Shown here piece after piece: positions 34,298-43,836 of a stretch of DNA of 64,000 nucleotides (its first letter is position 1; every line of letters begins with the position of its first letter). Origin of the DNA: Gemmatimonadaceae bacterium. GTDB taxonomy: Bacteria > Gemmatimonadota > Gemmatimonadetes > Gemmatimonadales > Gemmatimonadaceae. The DNA is taken from assembly GCA_011525845.1 (NCBI GenBank), contig WYBP01000006.1, positions 21,522 to 85,521 of the forward strand. Reading direction: 5' to 3'. The notes beneath the pieces were generated by a model that saw only the letters and a program-made list of their open reading frames with translations, made no database searches and was not told where the DNA came from. The position numbers were made by a program, and so were the translations under genes.

Positions 34298-35208
34298 GCG
34301 CACTCCGCCTCGACGGCGGATTCACCACGCGCTTCGCACCCGCCCCGACCGGCTTCCTCCACCTCGGGCACGCCGTGAACGCAGTCTGGGTGTGGGGCGC
34401 GGCGCGCGCGTTCGGCGGCCGCGTCCTGCTCCGCATCGAGGACCACGACCGCGGTCGCTGTCGCCCGGAGTACGAACGCGCGCTGCTGGACGACCTCGAC
34501 TGGCTCGGCCTCGTGCCGGACGTGGGGGCCACGGAGGAGTTCCGTCGCGGGCCGCACGCGCACCGACAGAGCGACCAGTCCGCGCGCTACGAGGCACGCC
34601 TCGCGCAGCTCGAATCGCAGGGCCTCGTCTATCCCTGCACCTGCTCGCGCGCCGACATCGCGCGGCAGGGCTCCGTGGACGAGACGGAGGGCGCCGAGCT
34701 CCGCTACCCGGGCACCTGCCGCGACGCCGCACGCGATCCTCGCTCCACGGCCGCCCGTCGCATCCGGTCCGAGGCGGGGCGCACCGAACGCTTCCACGAC
34801 CTCCGCCTTGGGGAACAGGTGCAGGACCCGGACGCGCAGTGCGGCGACCTCCTCGCGCGCGATCGCAACGGGCATTGGACCTACCAGTTCGCCGTGACGG
34901 TGGACGACCTCGAGCAGGGCATCGACGTCGTGATCCGCGGCGAGGACCTCCTCGCCTCCACCGGGCGCCAGCTCCGGCTCGCACGCCTGCTCGGCCGCAC
35001 CGCGATGCCGCGCTTCCTGCATCACCCGCTCGTCCTGCACCCCGACGGACGGAAGCTGAGCAAGTCCGCCGGCGACACGGGCATCCGGGAGCTGCGCAAG
35101 GCGGGGCGCACGCCGGCGGAGGTGCTCGGCCTCGCCGCCCGGGCAGCGGGACTGCAGGCGGATCCGGACCCCATCGACGCGGATTCGCTCGCGAGCCTGT
35201 TCCGCTGA
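34294..35208 (+). CDS. gluQ: glutamyl-Q tRNA(Asp) synthetase
   Basis: A 304-aa truncated GluRS-like enzyme. It has the HIGH-type motif FAPAPTGFLHLGHA at the N-terminus and KLSKSAGD near residue 255. Zn ligands are in YPCTCSRAD and YPGTC. It lacks the anticodon-binding domain of full GluRS, hence GluQ-RS, which attaches glutamate to queuosine at the wobble position of tRNA(Asp). The GTG start overlaps the DUF3365 stop. Confidence 0.94.
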   Translation: MSALRLDGGFTTRFAPAPTGFLHLGHAVNAVWVWGAARAFGGRVLLRIEDHDRGRCRPEYERALLDDLDWLGLVPDVGATEEFRRGPHAHRQSDQSARYEARLAQLESQGLVYPCTCSRADIARQGSVDETEGAELRYPGTCRDAARDPRSTAARRIRSEAGRTERFHDLRLGEQVQDPDAQCGDLLARDRNGHWTYQFAVTVDDLEQGIDVVIRGEDLLASTGRQLRLARLLGRTAMPRFLHHPLVLHPDGRKLSKSAGDTGIRELRKAGRTPAEVLGLAARAAGLQADPDPIDADSLASLFR

Positions 35209-35233
35209 GCCCAGCGGTCGCAGATTCTGCGGC

Positions 35234-37006
35234 ATGACCATCCCGTCGCGCCTCCCACTCGCCGTGGCCGCGCTGCTCGGCGGCCTCGCCCTCATCGGTC
35301 CCTCCCTCGCCGCGCAGGACGCGGACCTGATCCTCACCGGCGGCCGCATCTGGACCGGCGACACGGCGCGCCCGTACGCCGAGGCGGTCGCGATCCGGAA
35401 CGGCCGGCTCATCGCCGTGGGGAGTGCCGCGGAGGCCGCGCGGCACCGCGGAGCCGCCACACGGGTGATCGCGCTCGGCGGACGGTTCGCGACACCCGGC
35501 TTCATCGACAACCACACCCACTTCGGCCAGGCGGGCGCGCTCCTGCTCGGCGTGAACCTCCTGGACGTCTCCGACGCGGGTGCCTTCGCAGCGAGAGTGA
35601 AGGGGGCGCGCGACCGGCTCCCCGCGGGTGCGTGGATCACCGGCGGCGACTGGGGCGCCTACGAGGACTGGAACGCGGGGAGCGCAGGGGCCGCGCCGAA
35701 CGCACCGCCGCGTGCGCGCTTCTCCCCCGACCGTTCGATCATCGACTCGGTGACTCCCGCGACCCCGGCACTGCTCCAGCGCTGGGACCGCACCGCGTAC
35801 CTCGCGAACGGTGCGGCCCTCGCCGCGGCGAGTCTCGACTGTGCGTCGCCGGTGGACGGGCTCGAGTGCACCGCGGGCCGGGCGACCGGCCGCGTGAGCG
35901 GAGCGGCCCTCGCGCGCGTGCGCGCCGCGATCCCGGCCAAGTCGTTCGAGCAACGGCTGCGCGAGGCGCGCACCGCCATCGCACACCTGAACGAGATGGG
36001 CGTCACCGGGATCCACGACATCACGCCCCGGGAGCAGCTCCCGGTCTACCACGCGCTCAAGGAGCGCGGCGAGCTCACCGTCCGCGTCTACGCGCGCCCC
36101 ACGCTCGACAAGTGGGACGAGCTCAGCGCCGTGGGCATCCCGCACGGCTTCGGGGACGAGTGGCTCCGCATCGGCGGGCTCAAGGGATTCGTGGACGGGA
36201 TCCAGGGCAACTCGACCGCACGCTTCTATGAACCGCAGCTCCATTCGGGCAGGCGCGGCGAGTGGCGCGACTCGACCAACACCGCCGCCACGAGCGGACC
36301 GGGCTCGGGTATGGAGCCCGCGGGCAACATGCTGCGAAACCTCGACGGCGCGGACCGCGCGGGCCTCTGGCCGCAGGTGCACGCCATCGGCGACGAGGCG
36401 ATCGACACCCTGCTGACTCTGTACGAGAAGGTCATGCGCGAGAATCCCGCGCGCGAGCGGCGCTTCCGCATCATCCACTCGCAGGTGCTGCGGGGCGCGG
36501 AGACGGCCCAGCGGTACGCGCGCCTCGGCATCATCGCCGAGGTGCAGCCCTATCACGCGATCGACGACATGCGATGGATGGAGGAGCGGATCGGCGAGCG
36601 TTCGCGCTGGGCCTACGCCTTCCGCACGCTGCATGACGCGGGGGTGATGCTGACCTTCGGCTCCGACTGGCCGGGGACCAACGCCTCCTGGTACACGGCG
36701 AATCCGATGCACATCCTCTATGCCGCCGTCACGCGCAGGACGATGGACGGCAGGCCGGAGGGGGGCTGGTTCCCCGAGGAGCGACTCGACCTGCTGACCT
36801 CGCTGCGCGCCTACACCGCGAACAACGCGTGGGCGGCAGGTGAGGAGGCGCTCAAGGGCAAGCTGATGGTCGGGATGCTCGCGGACGTGGTGGTGCTCGA
36901 CCAGGACCTGTTCGCCCTTGCGCCCGACCGCATCAAGGACACGAAGGCGCTGCTCACGGTCGTCGGCGGCCGGATCGTCCACGCGGCCGCACCCTTCCAG
37001 CGTTGA
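35234..37006 (+). CDS. exported amidohydrolase (YtcJ-like)
   Basis: A 590-aa amidohydrolase-superfamily protein with an N-terminal signal peptide ending SLAAQDADL. Metal motifs include DNHTHFG and later HAIGDEAID; the C-terminal block LTFGSDWP supplies the last Asp. The family hydrolyses amide or imide bonds of unknown substrates. It sits in an operon with a solute symporter (4-bp TTGA overlap) and an Nramp-like transporter, so cleavage outside the cytoplasm followed by uptake is plausible. CAGATT lies 7 bases before the ATG. Confidence 0.85.
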   Translation: MTIPSRLPLAVAALLGGLALIGPSLAAQDADLILTGGRIWTGDTARPYAEAVAIRNGRLIAVGSAAEAARHRGAATRVIALGGRFATPGFIDNHTHFGQAGALLLGVNLLDVSDAGAFAARVKGARDRLPAGAWITGGDWGAYEDWNAGSAGAAPNAPPRARFSPDRSIIDSVTPATPALLQRWDRTAYLANGAALAAASLDCASPVDGLECTAGRATGRVSGAALARVRAAIPAKSFEQRLREARTAIAHLNEMGVTGIHDITPREQLPVYHALKERGELTVRVYARPTLDKWDELSAVGIPHGFGDEWLRIGGLKGFVDGIQGNSTARFYEPQLHSGRRGEWRDSTNTAATSGPGSGMEPAGNMLRNLDGADRAGLWPQVHAIGDEAIDTLLTLYEKVMRENPARERRFRIIHSQVLRGAETAQRYARLGIIAEVQPYHAIDDMRWMEERIGERSRWAYAFRTLHDAGVMLTFGSDWPGTNASWYTANPMHILYAAVTRRTMDGRPEGGWFPEERLDLLTSLRAYTANNAWAAGEEALKGKLMVGMLADVVVLDQDLFALAPDRIKDTKALLTVVGGRIVHAAAPFQR

Positions 37007-38373
37007 CCACGCCCCTCGCGGCGCTCCTCGCATTCCTCGCGCTGCAGCTGGGGATCGGGGTCTGGGTCTCGCGCCGGATCGTCTCCGAGTCGGACTACCT
37101 GATCGGCGGCCGGCGACTCGGCTACCTGCTCACCACCTTCTCGATCTTCGCGACCTGGTTCGGCGCGGAGACGGTGATCGGGTCCTCCTCCTCGGTGTAC
37201 GGCGAGGGGCTCTCGCTCGCGTCGGCGGAGCCGTTCGGCTACGGGCTCTGCCTGATCCTGATGGGCGCGATCCTCGCGCGCCCGCTCTGGAACCGCGGAC
37301 TCACCACGCTCGCGGACCTGTACCAGCAGCGCTTCGGCACGCGCGTGGAGCGGCTCGCGGCGGTCCTGCTCATCCCGAGCTCGATCCTCTGGGGCGCGGC
37401 ACAGGTGCGCGCGTTCGGGCAGGTGATCGCCTCGGCGAGCACCATCCACTTCGAGGTGGCGATCGGGCTCGCCGCACTCTTCACGATCGCCTACACGGCG
37501 TTCGGAGGGCTCCTCGCGGATTCGATCACCGACCTCATCCAGGGCGGGATCCTCGCGTTCGGGCTCGTCGCGATGCTCGTCGCGGTGGTCATCAGCGTCG
37601 GCGGGCCGGCCGATGCGCTGCACCTGCTCGCGACGACCGACCGGGTGAACCTCTCGCCGGCCGCGGCCGGCCACTGGCTGGAGACGCTGGAGGCGTGGGC
37701 GATCCCGGTCTGCGGCTCCCTCGCCGCCACGGAGGTGGTGGGGCGCGTCATCGCCGCGCGCTCGCCGCAGGTGGCGCAGCGCTCCTCCCTCGCGGCGGGC
37801 GGGCTCTACCTCGCGATCGGGAGCATCCCGGTGCTCATCGCGCTCATCGGCGGGTCCCTCGTGGGGACGCTCGCCAACCCGGAGCAGCTCCTGCCGACCA
37901 TCGCGCAGGAGGTCCTCCCGACCGTGCTCTTCGCCATCTTCGCCGGCGGGCTCGTCGCGGCGATCCTCTCGACGGTGGACTCGACCCTGCTCATGGCCGC
38001 GGGGATCCTCTCGCACAACCTGATCGTGCCCATCGCCGGGATCACCGAGGAGCGGACCAAGGTGCGCGTCGCCCGCGGTGGCGTGATCGCGTTCGGCGTG
38101 ATCGCCTACCTGCTCGCCCTCAACTCGGAGGGCGTCTTCGCGCTCGTGGAGCAGGCCTCGGCCTTCGGATCGTCCGGGATCCTCGTCACGGTGCTCTTCG
38201 CGCTCTTCACCCCCTGGGGTTCCGCGCGCACGGCGGCGGCGACCCTGGTGGTCGGACTCGTGGTGTACATCGGGGGCGTGATCGCGGGACTCCCCGCCCC
38301 CTACCTCGCCTCGCTCGGGGCGTCACTCCTCACCTGGGGCATCGGATGCGCGGTCGACTCAGCGGCGTCCTGA
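37003..38373 (+). CDS. sodium:solute symporter family transporter
   Basis: A 456-aa protein with about 12-13 helices of the SSS family. Early blocks are YLIGGRRLGYLLTTFSIFATWFGAETVIG, split here as YLIGGRRLG and FATWFGAETVIG, and LADLYQQRFG follows. It would couple Na+ entry to solute uptake. It starts with TTG overlapping the amidohydrolase stop (TTGA). The 3' end overlaps the Nramp-like gene by 28 bp. Substrate is unknown but may be the amidohydrolase product. Confidence 0.9.
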   Translation: MTTPLAALLAFLALQLGIGVWVSRRIVSESDYLIGGRRLGYLLTTFSIFATWFGAETVIGSSSSVYGEGLSLASAEPFGYGLCLILMGAILARPLWNRGLTTLADLYQQRFGTRVERLAAVLLIPSSILWGAAQVRAFGQVIASASTIHFEVAIGLAALFTIAYTAFGGLLADSITDLIQGGILAFGLVAMLVAVVISVGGPADALHLLATTDRVNLSPAAAGHWLETLEAWAIPVCGSLAATEVVGRVIAARSPQVAQRSSLAAGGLYLAIGSIPVLIALIGGSLVGTLANPEQLLPTIAQEVLPTVLFAIFAGGLVAAILSTVDSTLLMAAGILSHNLIVPIAGITEERTKVRVARGGVIAFGVIAYLLALNSEGVFALVEQASAFGSSGILVTVLFALFTPWGSARTAAATLVVGLVVYIGGVIAGLPAPYLASLGASLLTWGIGCAVDSAAS

Positions 38374-39533
38374 TCGGCGCCGCGTTCCTGATGGCCACCT
38401 CGGCCATCGGGCCGGGCTTCCTCACGCAGACCGCCGTCTTCACCGAGCGCCTCGGGGCGAGCTTCGGCTTCGCGATCCTGGTCAGCATCATCATCGACGT
38501 CACGGCGCAGCTGAACATCTGGCGCGTGATCGCGGTGAGCGGACGCCGCGCACCCGCGATCGCCGACGACGTCGCACCTGGGCTCGGCACCCTGCTCGCC
38601 TTCCTCGTGGCACTCGGTGGGCTCGCCTTCAACATCGGGAACGTCGCCGGCGCGGGCCTCGGGCTGCAGGTCGTCTTCGGCACCCCGGTCTGGATGGGGG
38701 CGATCATCAGCGCGGCGGTGGCCATCACGATCTTCCTGTTCAAGGAGGCCGGACGCGCGATGGACCGCTTCGCCCTCGCGCTCGGCCTCGTCCTCGTCGC
38801 GCTCACCTGGTACGTCGCGGCGGTCTCCGGTGCGCCACTGCGCGAGGCGGTCGAGCGCACTTTCGTCCCCACGCAGGTGGACCTCTTCGCGATCGTGACC
38901 ATCGTGGGCGGCACCGTGGGCGGCTACATCACCTTCGCCGGTGCGCACCGGCTGGTGGACGCGGGCGTGCAGGGGCCCGAGTCGGTCGGGAAGGTCACCC
39001 ACTCCGCGCTCTGGGCGATGGGCATCGCCTCGCTCATGCGCATCGTGCTCTTCGTCGCCGCGCTCGGCGTGGTGAGCCGTGGGCTCACGCTCGACCCCGC
39101 GAACCCGCCGGCGTCGGTCTTCCGGCACGCCACCGGCGAGGTGGGCTACAAGATCTTCGGCGTCGTGATGTGGAGCGCGGCGATCACCTCGGTGGTCGGT
39201 GCGGCGTACACCTCCGTCTCCTTCCTCCGCGGGCTGCACCGGGCGCTCGACGCGCACTGGACGCGCGTGGTGATCGCGTTTATCGCGCTCTCCACGCTGG
39301 TGTTCGTGGTGATCGGCCGTCCGGTGCGGACGCTCATCCTCGTCGGTGCCCTGAACGGGTTGATCCTGCCGCTGGCGCTCGGCACGATGCTGGTCGCGGC
39401 CCACCGCGCGCGCGTGGTCGGCGCCTACCGGCACCCACGGTCACTCACCGCACTCGGCGCCATCGTCGCCCTCGCGATGGCCGGCGCGGGCGCGTACGTC
39501 CTCTGGAACGACCTCCCCGCCCTGTTCCGCTAG
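38346..39533 (+). CDS. Nramp-superfamily transporter lacking canonical metal motifs
   Basis: A 395-aa, 11-helix protein of the Nramp/APC fold. It starts MRGRLSGVLIGAAFLMATSA, then GPGFLTQTAVF, where canonical Nramp proteins read GPGFL...DPGN. The TM6 MPH motif is also missing (ITFAGAHRLVD instead). It may therefore carry something other than Mn/Fe, as in other divergent Nramp-related groups. ATG 38346 lies inside the symporter gene; the frame is open upstream but similarity starts here. Confidence 0.8.
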   Translation: MRGRLSGVLIGAAFLMATSAIGPGFLTQTAVFTERLGASFGFAILVSIIIDVTAQLNIWRVIAVSGRRAPAIADDVAPGLGTLLAFLVALGGLAFNIGNVAGAGLGLQVVFGTPVWMGAIISAAVAITIFLFKEAGRAMDRFALALGLVLVALTWYVAAVSGAPLREAVERTFVPTQVDLFAIVTIVGGTVGGYITFAGAHRLVDAGVQGPESVGKVTHSALWAMGIASLMRIVLFVAALGVVSRGLTLDPANPPASVFRHATGEVGYKIFGVVMWSAAITSVVGAAYTSVSFLRGLHRALDAHWTRVVIAFIALSTLVFVVIGRPVRTLILVGALNGLILPLALGTMLVAAHRARVVGAYRHPRSLTALGAIVALAMAGAGAYVLWNDLPALFR

Positions 39534-39586
39534 GCGCCCGGCCGCCGTACGTTCACGGCGTCGTCCCCCGACCCAGGAGCCGTCGC

Positions 39587-40735
39587 ATGACCGTCTCTCG
39601 TCGCAGCTTCGTCCGTTCACTCGGCGTCGGCGGTGCCGGCGCGCTCGCGCTCCCCACGTGGCTGAGCGCCCGCGGGCATGAGGCGGGCACCCACCTCGAC
39701 GACGCCCTCGCCGCTGCGCGCTGGCAGGGTGCGTCGCCGATCAAGCTCGACTCCAACGAGAACCCGAACGGGCCCGCGCCGGCGGCGATGCGGGCGGTCC
39801 AGCAAGCCTTCCGGCGCGCATCGCTCTATCCCGCCAGGGGTGAGCAGGCGGTGCGCGACGCCATCGCACAGGCGCAGGGACTCCAACCCGACCAGGTGAT
39901 GGTCGGCTCCGGGTCGGGGGAGGTCCTCCGCCTCGCCGTGCAGGCGTTCTGCACCCCGACACGCCACCTGGTGGCGGCGCGTCCGACCTTCGAGACGCCG
40001 GCCCGCTACGCCGGCGTGCTCGGGCTCCCGGTGCGCGAGGTCCCGGTGGACAAGTCGCTGGCGCTCGACTTGGACGGGATGCTCGCCCAGGTGCGCGGGG
40101 CCGGCCTCGTCTTCCTCTGCAACCCGAACAACCCCACGGGGCACGTGCACGGCGCCAAGGCCGTCACGGCGTTCATCGAGGCCGCCCTGCGCGCCGACCC
40201 CGAGGTCGTGGTGCTCGTGGACGAGGCGTACCACGAGTTCGTGACGGACCCCGCGTACGCGACGTCCGTGCCGCTCATCGCGCGGCATTCGCGGGTGGTG
40301 GTCTCGCGCACCTTCTCGAAGATCTATGGACTCGCCGGCATGCGCCTCGGCTACGCGATGGGCGCCCCCGCGACGCTCGCGCGCATGGAGCGCCTCCGGC
40401 TCGAGAACGGCGTGGGCAGCCTCACACAAGTGGCCGGGCTCGCGGCCCTCGGCGACACCGCGCTGGTGCAGCGCGAGCGGGAGGGGAACCGGGCGGCGCT
40501 GGAGTTCACCGCCCGCTGGTTCACCGACGCGGGCTACGCGGTGGTCCCCTCGCAGACGAACTTCGTGCTGGTCAACATCCGGAGGGACGCGACCGCGTTC
40601 AAGGACAGCTGCGCGGCAGAGGGCGTGCTGGTGGGGCGCGTCTTCCCCCCGCTCACGCAGCACACGCGCATCTCGATCGGCACCATGGACGAGATGCGGC
40701 GCGCGGTCGCGATCCTCGGGCGCGTGCTCAGCTGA
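39587..40735 (+). CDS. Tat-exported histidinol-phosphate-aminotransferase-like PLP enzyme
   Basis: A 382-aa class I/II aminotransferase of the HisC type. The lysine region is SRTFSKIYGLAGMRLGYAMG, and FLCNPNNPTG and LVDEAYHEF are present. Its N-terminus MTVSRRSFVRSLGVGG is a twin-arginine signal, so the enzyme is predicted to fold in the cytoplasm with PLP and then be exported. HisC itself is cytosolic, so this is a distinct paralogue. AGGAG precedes the ATG. The 3' end overlaps the convergent antiporter gene by 8 bp. Confidence 0.85.
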   Translation: MTVSRRSFVRSLGVGGAGALALPTWLSARGHEAGTHLDDALAAARWQGASPIKLDSNENPNGPAPAAMRAVQQAFRRASLYPARGEQAVRDAIAQAQGLQPDQVMVGSGSGEVLRLAVQAFCTPTRHLVAARPTFETPARYAGVLGLPVREVPVDKSLALDLDGMLAQVRGAGLVFLCNPNNPTGHVHGAKAVTAFIEAALRADPEVVVLVDEAYHEFVTDPAYATSVPLIARHSRVVVSRTFSKIYGLAGMRLGYAMGAPATLARMERLRLENGVGSLTQVAGLAALGDTALVQREREGNRAALEFTARWFTDAGYAVVPSQTNFVLVNIRRDATAFKDSCAAEGVLVGRVFPPLTQHTRISIGTMDEMRRAVAILGRVLS

Positions 40736-42005
40736 CCCGGCGGATCCCCGCGATCGGGGTGCCGCCGGGCGCGGGGTCGGGCACCGCCGCGGGGAACCGG
40801 CGCAGCAGCCGGTCGAAGAGCGAGGTGAAGGGCTCGAACTGTCGGACGGCGACGAGGAGCGCCGTGAGGACGATGCTCACGAGCACGATCCCGTAGACGA
40901 TGCCCTGGATCAGCTCCCCCTCGATGAGGCCCGCCTCGAGCGGCAGGCCGGCGAGCACCGCGGCCGCCAGTCCCTTGGGGATCATGATGGCGATGACGGT
41001 CGCCTCGTTCCGGGTCGCCGAGGGAGGCGCGAGCCGCGCCGCGACCAGGAACCGGCCGAGGTACGCGACGAGCGTGAGGGCGACCGCGATCGCCAGGAGC
41101 GCGGGATCGTCCACGCGCATCGAGATCCCGAGGTACACGAAGAAGAACGTCTTGAGCAGGAAGACGATCTCGCTGTAGAAGTCCGACTCCGTCGGCGTGA
41201 CGCCCGTGAGCGGACGCCCCGAGAGGAAGCGCGAGAGCCCGAAGTGCTGGTGGTTGGTGAGCGTGATGCCGAATGCCATCACGGCGATGGCGCCGGCGAA
41301 GCCGAGCAGCTCGGCGGCGCCGTAGAGCACGAAGGCGCCGGCGAGCGTGGTGAAGATCGTGGACGGGAGCTGGCGCACGCGCTCCCAGACGAGGAGCCAC
41401 CCGACCCCACCGGCCACGCCGATCGCGGCGGCGAAGACCATGGAGGAGATGGTCTGTCCGATCATGAGCCCGACGCGCACCTCGCCCTGGCGGGCGGCCT
41501 GGAGCAGCGCGAAGGTGAAGACGATCGACGCGACGTCGGTGATCGCCGACTCCAGGATGAGCAGGGTGCTCGCCCCCTCGCGCAGCTTGAGGCTCTTGAC
41601 CATCGGGATCACCACGGCGGACGAGGTGCCGCAGACGATGGTCCCGATGAGGAAGGAGCTCAGCCAGGTCAGGCCGAGCGCGAGCCGCGCCCCGACGGCG
41701 ACCAGCACCATCGTGAGGAACACCGTGCTGAGCGTCACGACGAGCGCGCTGCGGGCCGAGCGCCCGATCTCCCGCAGGTCGAGCGTCGTCCCGCTCTCGA
41801 AGAGGATCACGGCGAGCGCGACCGTGGTGAGCACGACGCCCGCCGAGCCGAACGAGGCGGGGGTGATCCAGCCCAGCACCGGTCCGCCCACGATCCCGAT
41901 GACCATGAGGACGAGCACGTCCGGGAGCCGTGTCTTGTCGAACGTCGTCGCGAGCAGGTGCGCCAGGAAGTACAGCGCGCCGATCGCCAGGATCGTCTGG
42001 GCCAT
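40728..42005 (-). CDS. cation:proton antiporter (CPA2/NhaP-like)
   Basis: A 425-aa protein with about 12 helices and the sodium/hydrogen exchanger fold: early LPDVLVLMVIGIVGGPVLGW-like helix, then FESGTTLDLREIGRS and IVCGTSSAVVIPM. It would exchange Na+ or K+ for H+. The C-terminus is short, without TrkA-N or TrkA-C domains. It follows the Lrp-type regulator gene by 2 bases, in the same direction. Confidence 0.88.
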   Translation of the reverse strand: MAQTILAIGALYFLAHLLATTFDKTRLPDVLVLMVIGIVGGPVLGWITPASFGSAGVVLTTVALAVILFESGTTLDLREIGRSARSALVVTLSTVFLTMVLVAVGARLALGLTWLSSFLIGTIVCGTSSAVVIPMVKSLKLREGASTLLILESAITDVASIVFTFALLQAARQGEVRVGLMIGQTISSMVFAAAIGVAGGVGWLLVWERVRQLPSTIFTTLAGAFVLYGAAELLGFAGAIAVMAFGITLTNHQHFGLSRFLSGRPLTGVTPTESDFYSEIVFLLKTFFFVYLGISMRVDDPALLAIAVALTLVAYLGRFLVAARLAPPSATRNEATVIAIMIPKGLAAAVLAGLPLEAGLIEGELIQGIVYGIVLVSIVLTALLVAVRQFEPFTSLFDRLLRRFPAAVPDPAPGGTPIAGIRRVS

Positions 42006-42007
42006 GG

Positions 42008-42496
42008 TCAGCCGTTGGGGGGATCCGCGCGACGTGCGCGGAGCGGCACCGTGCCGAACGCGGGATTGCGCCGGTGCGAGAAGATGAGCGAGGTCTCGAG
42101 GTGCGCGACTTCCGGGCGTGTCGAGAAGGCCGTCAGGATGAACTCCCGCAGGTGGTCCGAGTCGCGGACGGCGACGTGCACAAGGTAGTCGTTCGCGCCG
42201 GTGAGGTGGTACAGGCCGCGGACCTCGGGGAGCGTCATCGCATGTGACTCGAACCCCGAGATCGCGGCACGAGCGTGGCGTTCGAGCCGCACGGCGACCA
42301 GCGCCTCGAGCGTCACCCCATGGACGCGCGGATCGACCTCGGCGTGATATCCGAGGAGCGCGCCGGAACGCTCGAGCCGGCGGACCCGGGCGAGACAGCT
42401 GGAGGGCGCGAGGCCGACCTTGGCCGCGAGCGCCTTGTTCGAGATCCGCGCATCGTGCTGCAGATGGGCGAGGATGTCGCGATCGATTCGGTCCAC
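42008..42496 (-). CDS. Lrp/AsnC family transcriptional regulator
   Basis: A 162-aa regulator. The winged helix (RIDRDILAHLQHDARISNKA, then VGLAPSSCLARVRRLE) is followed by a RAM/effector domain with LPEVRGLYHLTGANDYLVHV. Lrp proteins sense amino acids. I prefer the GTG at 42496 (MDRIDRDIL) over TTG 42535, because a TATATT -10 box at 42526-42521 would place the TSS downstream of the TTG. It is divergent from the PLP-enzyme operon and probably controls it. Confidence 0.9.
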   Translation of the reverse strand: MDRIDRDILAHLQHDARISNKALAAKVGLAPSSCLARVRRLERSGALLGYHAEVDPRVHGVTLEALVAVRLERHARAAISGFESHAMTLPEVRGLYHLTGANDYLVHVAVRDSDHLREFILTAFSTRPEVAHLETSLIFSHRRNPAFGTVPLRARRADPPNG

Positions 42497-42597
42497 GACC
42501 TCCGGGACGGAATCCCGCCGAATATACTGCGGCAATTCTGGCTCCTATTCGGTGATTTCGCTAAATTACTAGTGCATTCCCGAACATGGAGCAACCC
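42497..42597. promoter_or_regulatory. divergent promoter region, lrp-like / PLP-enzyme operon
   Basis: AT-rich 100-bp gap with TATATT on the minus strand (42526-42521) and TAAATT on the plus strand (42562-42567) as candidate -10 boxes. A TATTCGGTGA tract at 42546-42555 resembles the TATTCGGTA repeats before imuA. It is the likely binding site of the Lrp-type regulator. Confidence 0.5.
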
Positions 42598-43836
42598 ATG
42601 AAAGACCGAACCGACGGGACCTTCACGACGCGGGCCGTGCACGCCGGACGCCGGGACTTCGTCGAGCGCGGAGTGCACGCGCCGCCCATCGACCTCAGCA
42701 CGACCTATCCGACGCCCGACCTCGACCTCGCGGCCCGGTCGTTCGACGCCCTCGCCTCCGGGGACGCGCCCGAGGACGGCGCGTTCATCTACCAGCGCCT
42801 CTTCAATCCCACGACCGACCGCTTCGAGCAGGCACTCGCCGAGCTCGAGGGCGCGGAGGATGCCGCCGCGTTCGGCTCGGGGATGGCCGCGTTCACGGCC
42901 GTCCTGCTGGCCGCGCGGTCACGCGGCAACCACGTCGTCGCGGTGCGCCCCATCTACGGAACCGCGGACCATCTCCTCACCTCGGGGCTGCTCGGCCTCG
43001 ACGTGACCTGGACCACCCAGGACGAGGTCGCCACCGCGCTCCGACCCGACACGGCGCTCGTGGTGATCGAGACCCCGGGGAACCCGACGCTCGCCCTCGT
43101 CGACGTCGCACACGTGGTCGCGCAGGCCGGGGGCGTTCCCGTCCTCGTGGACGCGACCTTCGCGACGCCCGTGCTCCTCCGCCCGCTCGCCCATGGCGCG
43201 TCCCTCGTGATGCACTCGGCCAGCAAGTTCATCGGCGGCCACGGCGACGTCCTCGCCGGTGTCGTCGCGGGGTCGCATGCGATGGTCCGGGACATCAAGC
43301 ACGTGCGCGCGGCCACGGGCGGGCTCCTGCACCCGCTCGGCGCCTACCTCCTGCAGCGCGGCCTCCCCACCCTCCCCCTCCGCGTCGAGCGCGCGCAGGC
43401 GACGGCGGAGCTCCTCGCGCAGCGCCTCGCCGAGGACCCGCGGATCCGGGACATCCTCTATCCGGGACTCCCGGGACAGGACCCGCGCGGACTGATCGGC
43501 CGGCAGATGGCCGGGCCGGGAAGCGTCATGAGCTTCGAGCTGGCGAGCGATGACCTCGACGTGATGCAACGCTTCATCGCGGCGCTCCGCCTCGTCACCC
43601 CCGCGGTCAGCCTCGGGTCGACGGACACGCTGATCCAGCCGCCCGCCGTGCTGACCCACCGCGTGGTCGACCCGGCGGCACGTGCGTCCACGGGGATCAG
43701 CGGCGGTCTCCTCCGGTTGAGCGTCGGACTCGAGGACTTCGCCGACCTCTGGGCGGACCTCGACCGCGCGCTCGACGTGGTGCCCGTGACCGCCCGCCGC
43801 CATACTCCGGAGATGACGCCCGCCGCCACGCGGTGA
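42598..43836 (+). CDS. Cys/Met metabolism PLP-dependent enzyme (methionine gamma-lyase-like)
   Basis: A 412-aa enzyme of the gamma-family. It has TRAVHAGRR, YQRLFNPTTDRFE, AFGSGMAA and the Schiff-base lysine in LVMHSASKFIGGHGD. It could act as methionine gamma-lyase or cystathionine gamma-synthase/lyase; regulation by an Lrp protein favours amino-acid catabolism. GGAG lies 7 bases before ATG 42598, so this start is preferred over ATG 42586. It overlaps the FAD enzyme gene by 4 bp (GTGA). Confidence 0.92.
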   Translation: MKDRTDGTFTTRAVHAGRRDFVERGVHAPPIDLSTTYPTPDLDLAARSFDALASGDAPEDGAFIYQRLFNPTTDRFEQALAELEGAEDAAAFGSGMAAFTAVLLAARSRGNHVVAVRPIYGTADHLLTSGLLGLDVTWTTQDEVATALRPDTALVVIETPGNPTLALVDVAHVVAQAGGVPVLVDATFATPVLLRPLAHGASLVMHSASKFIGGHGDVLAGVVAGSHAMVRDIKHVRAATGGLLHPLGAYLLQRGLPTLPLRVERAQATAELLAQRLAEDPRIRDILYPGLPGQDPRGLIGRQMAGPGSVMSFELASDDLDVMQRFIAALRLVTPAVSLGSTDTLIQPPAVLTHRVVDPAARASTGISGGLLRLSVGLEDFADLWADLDRALDVVPVTARRHTPEMTPAATR

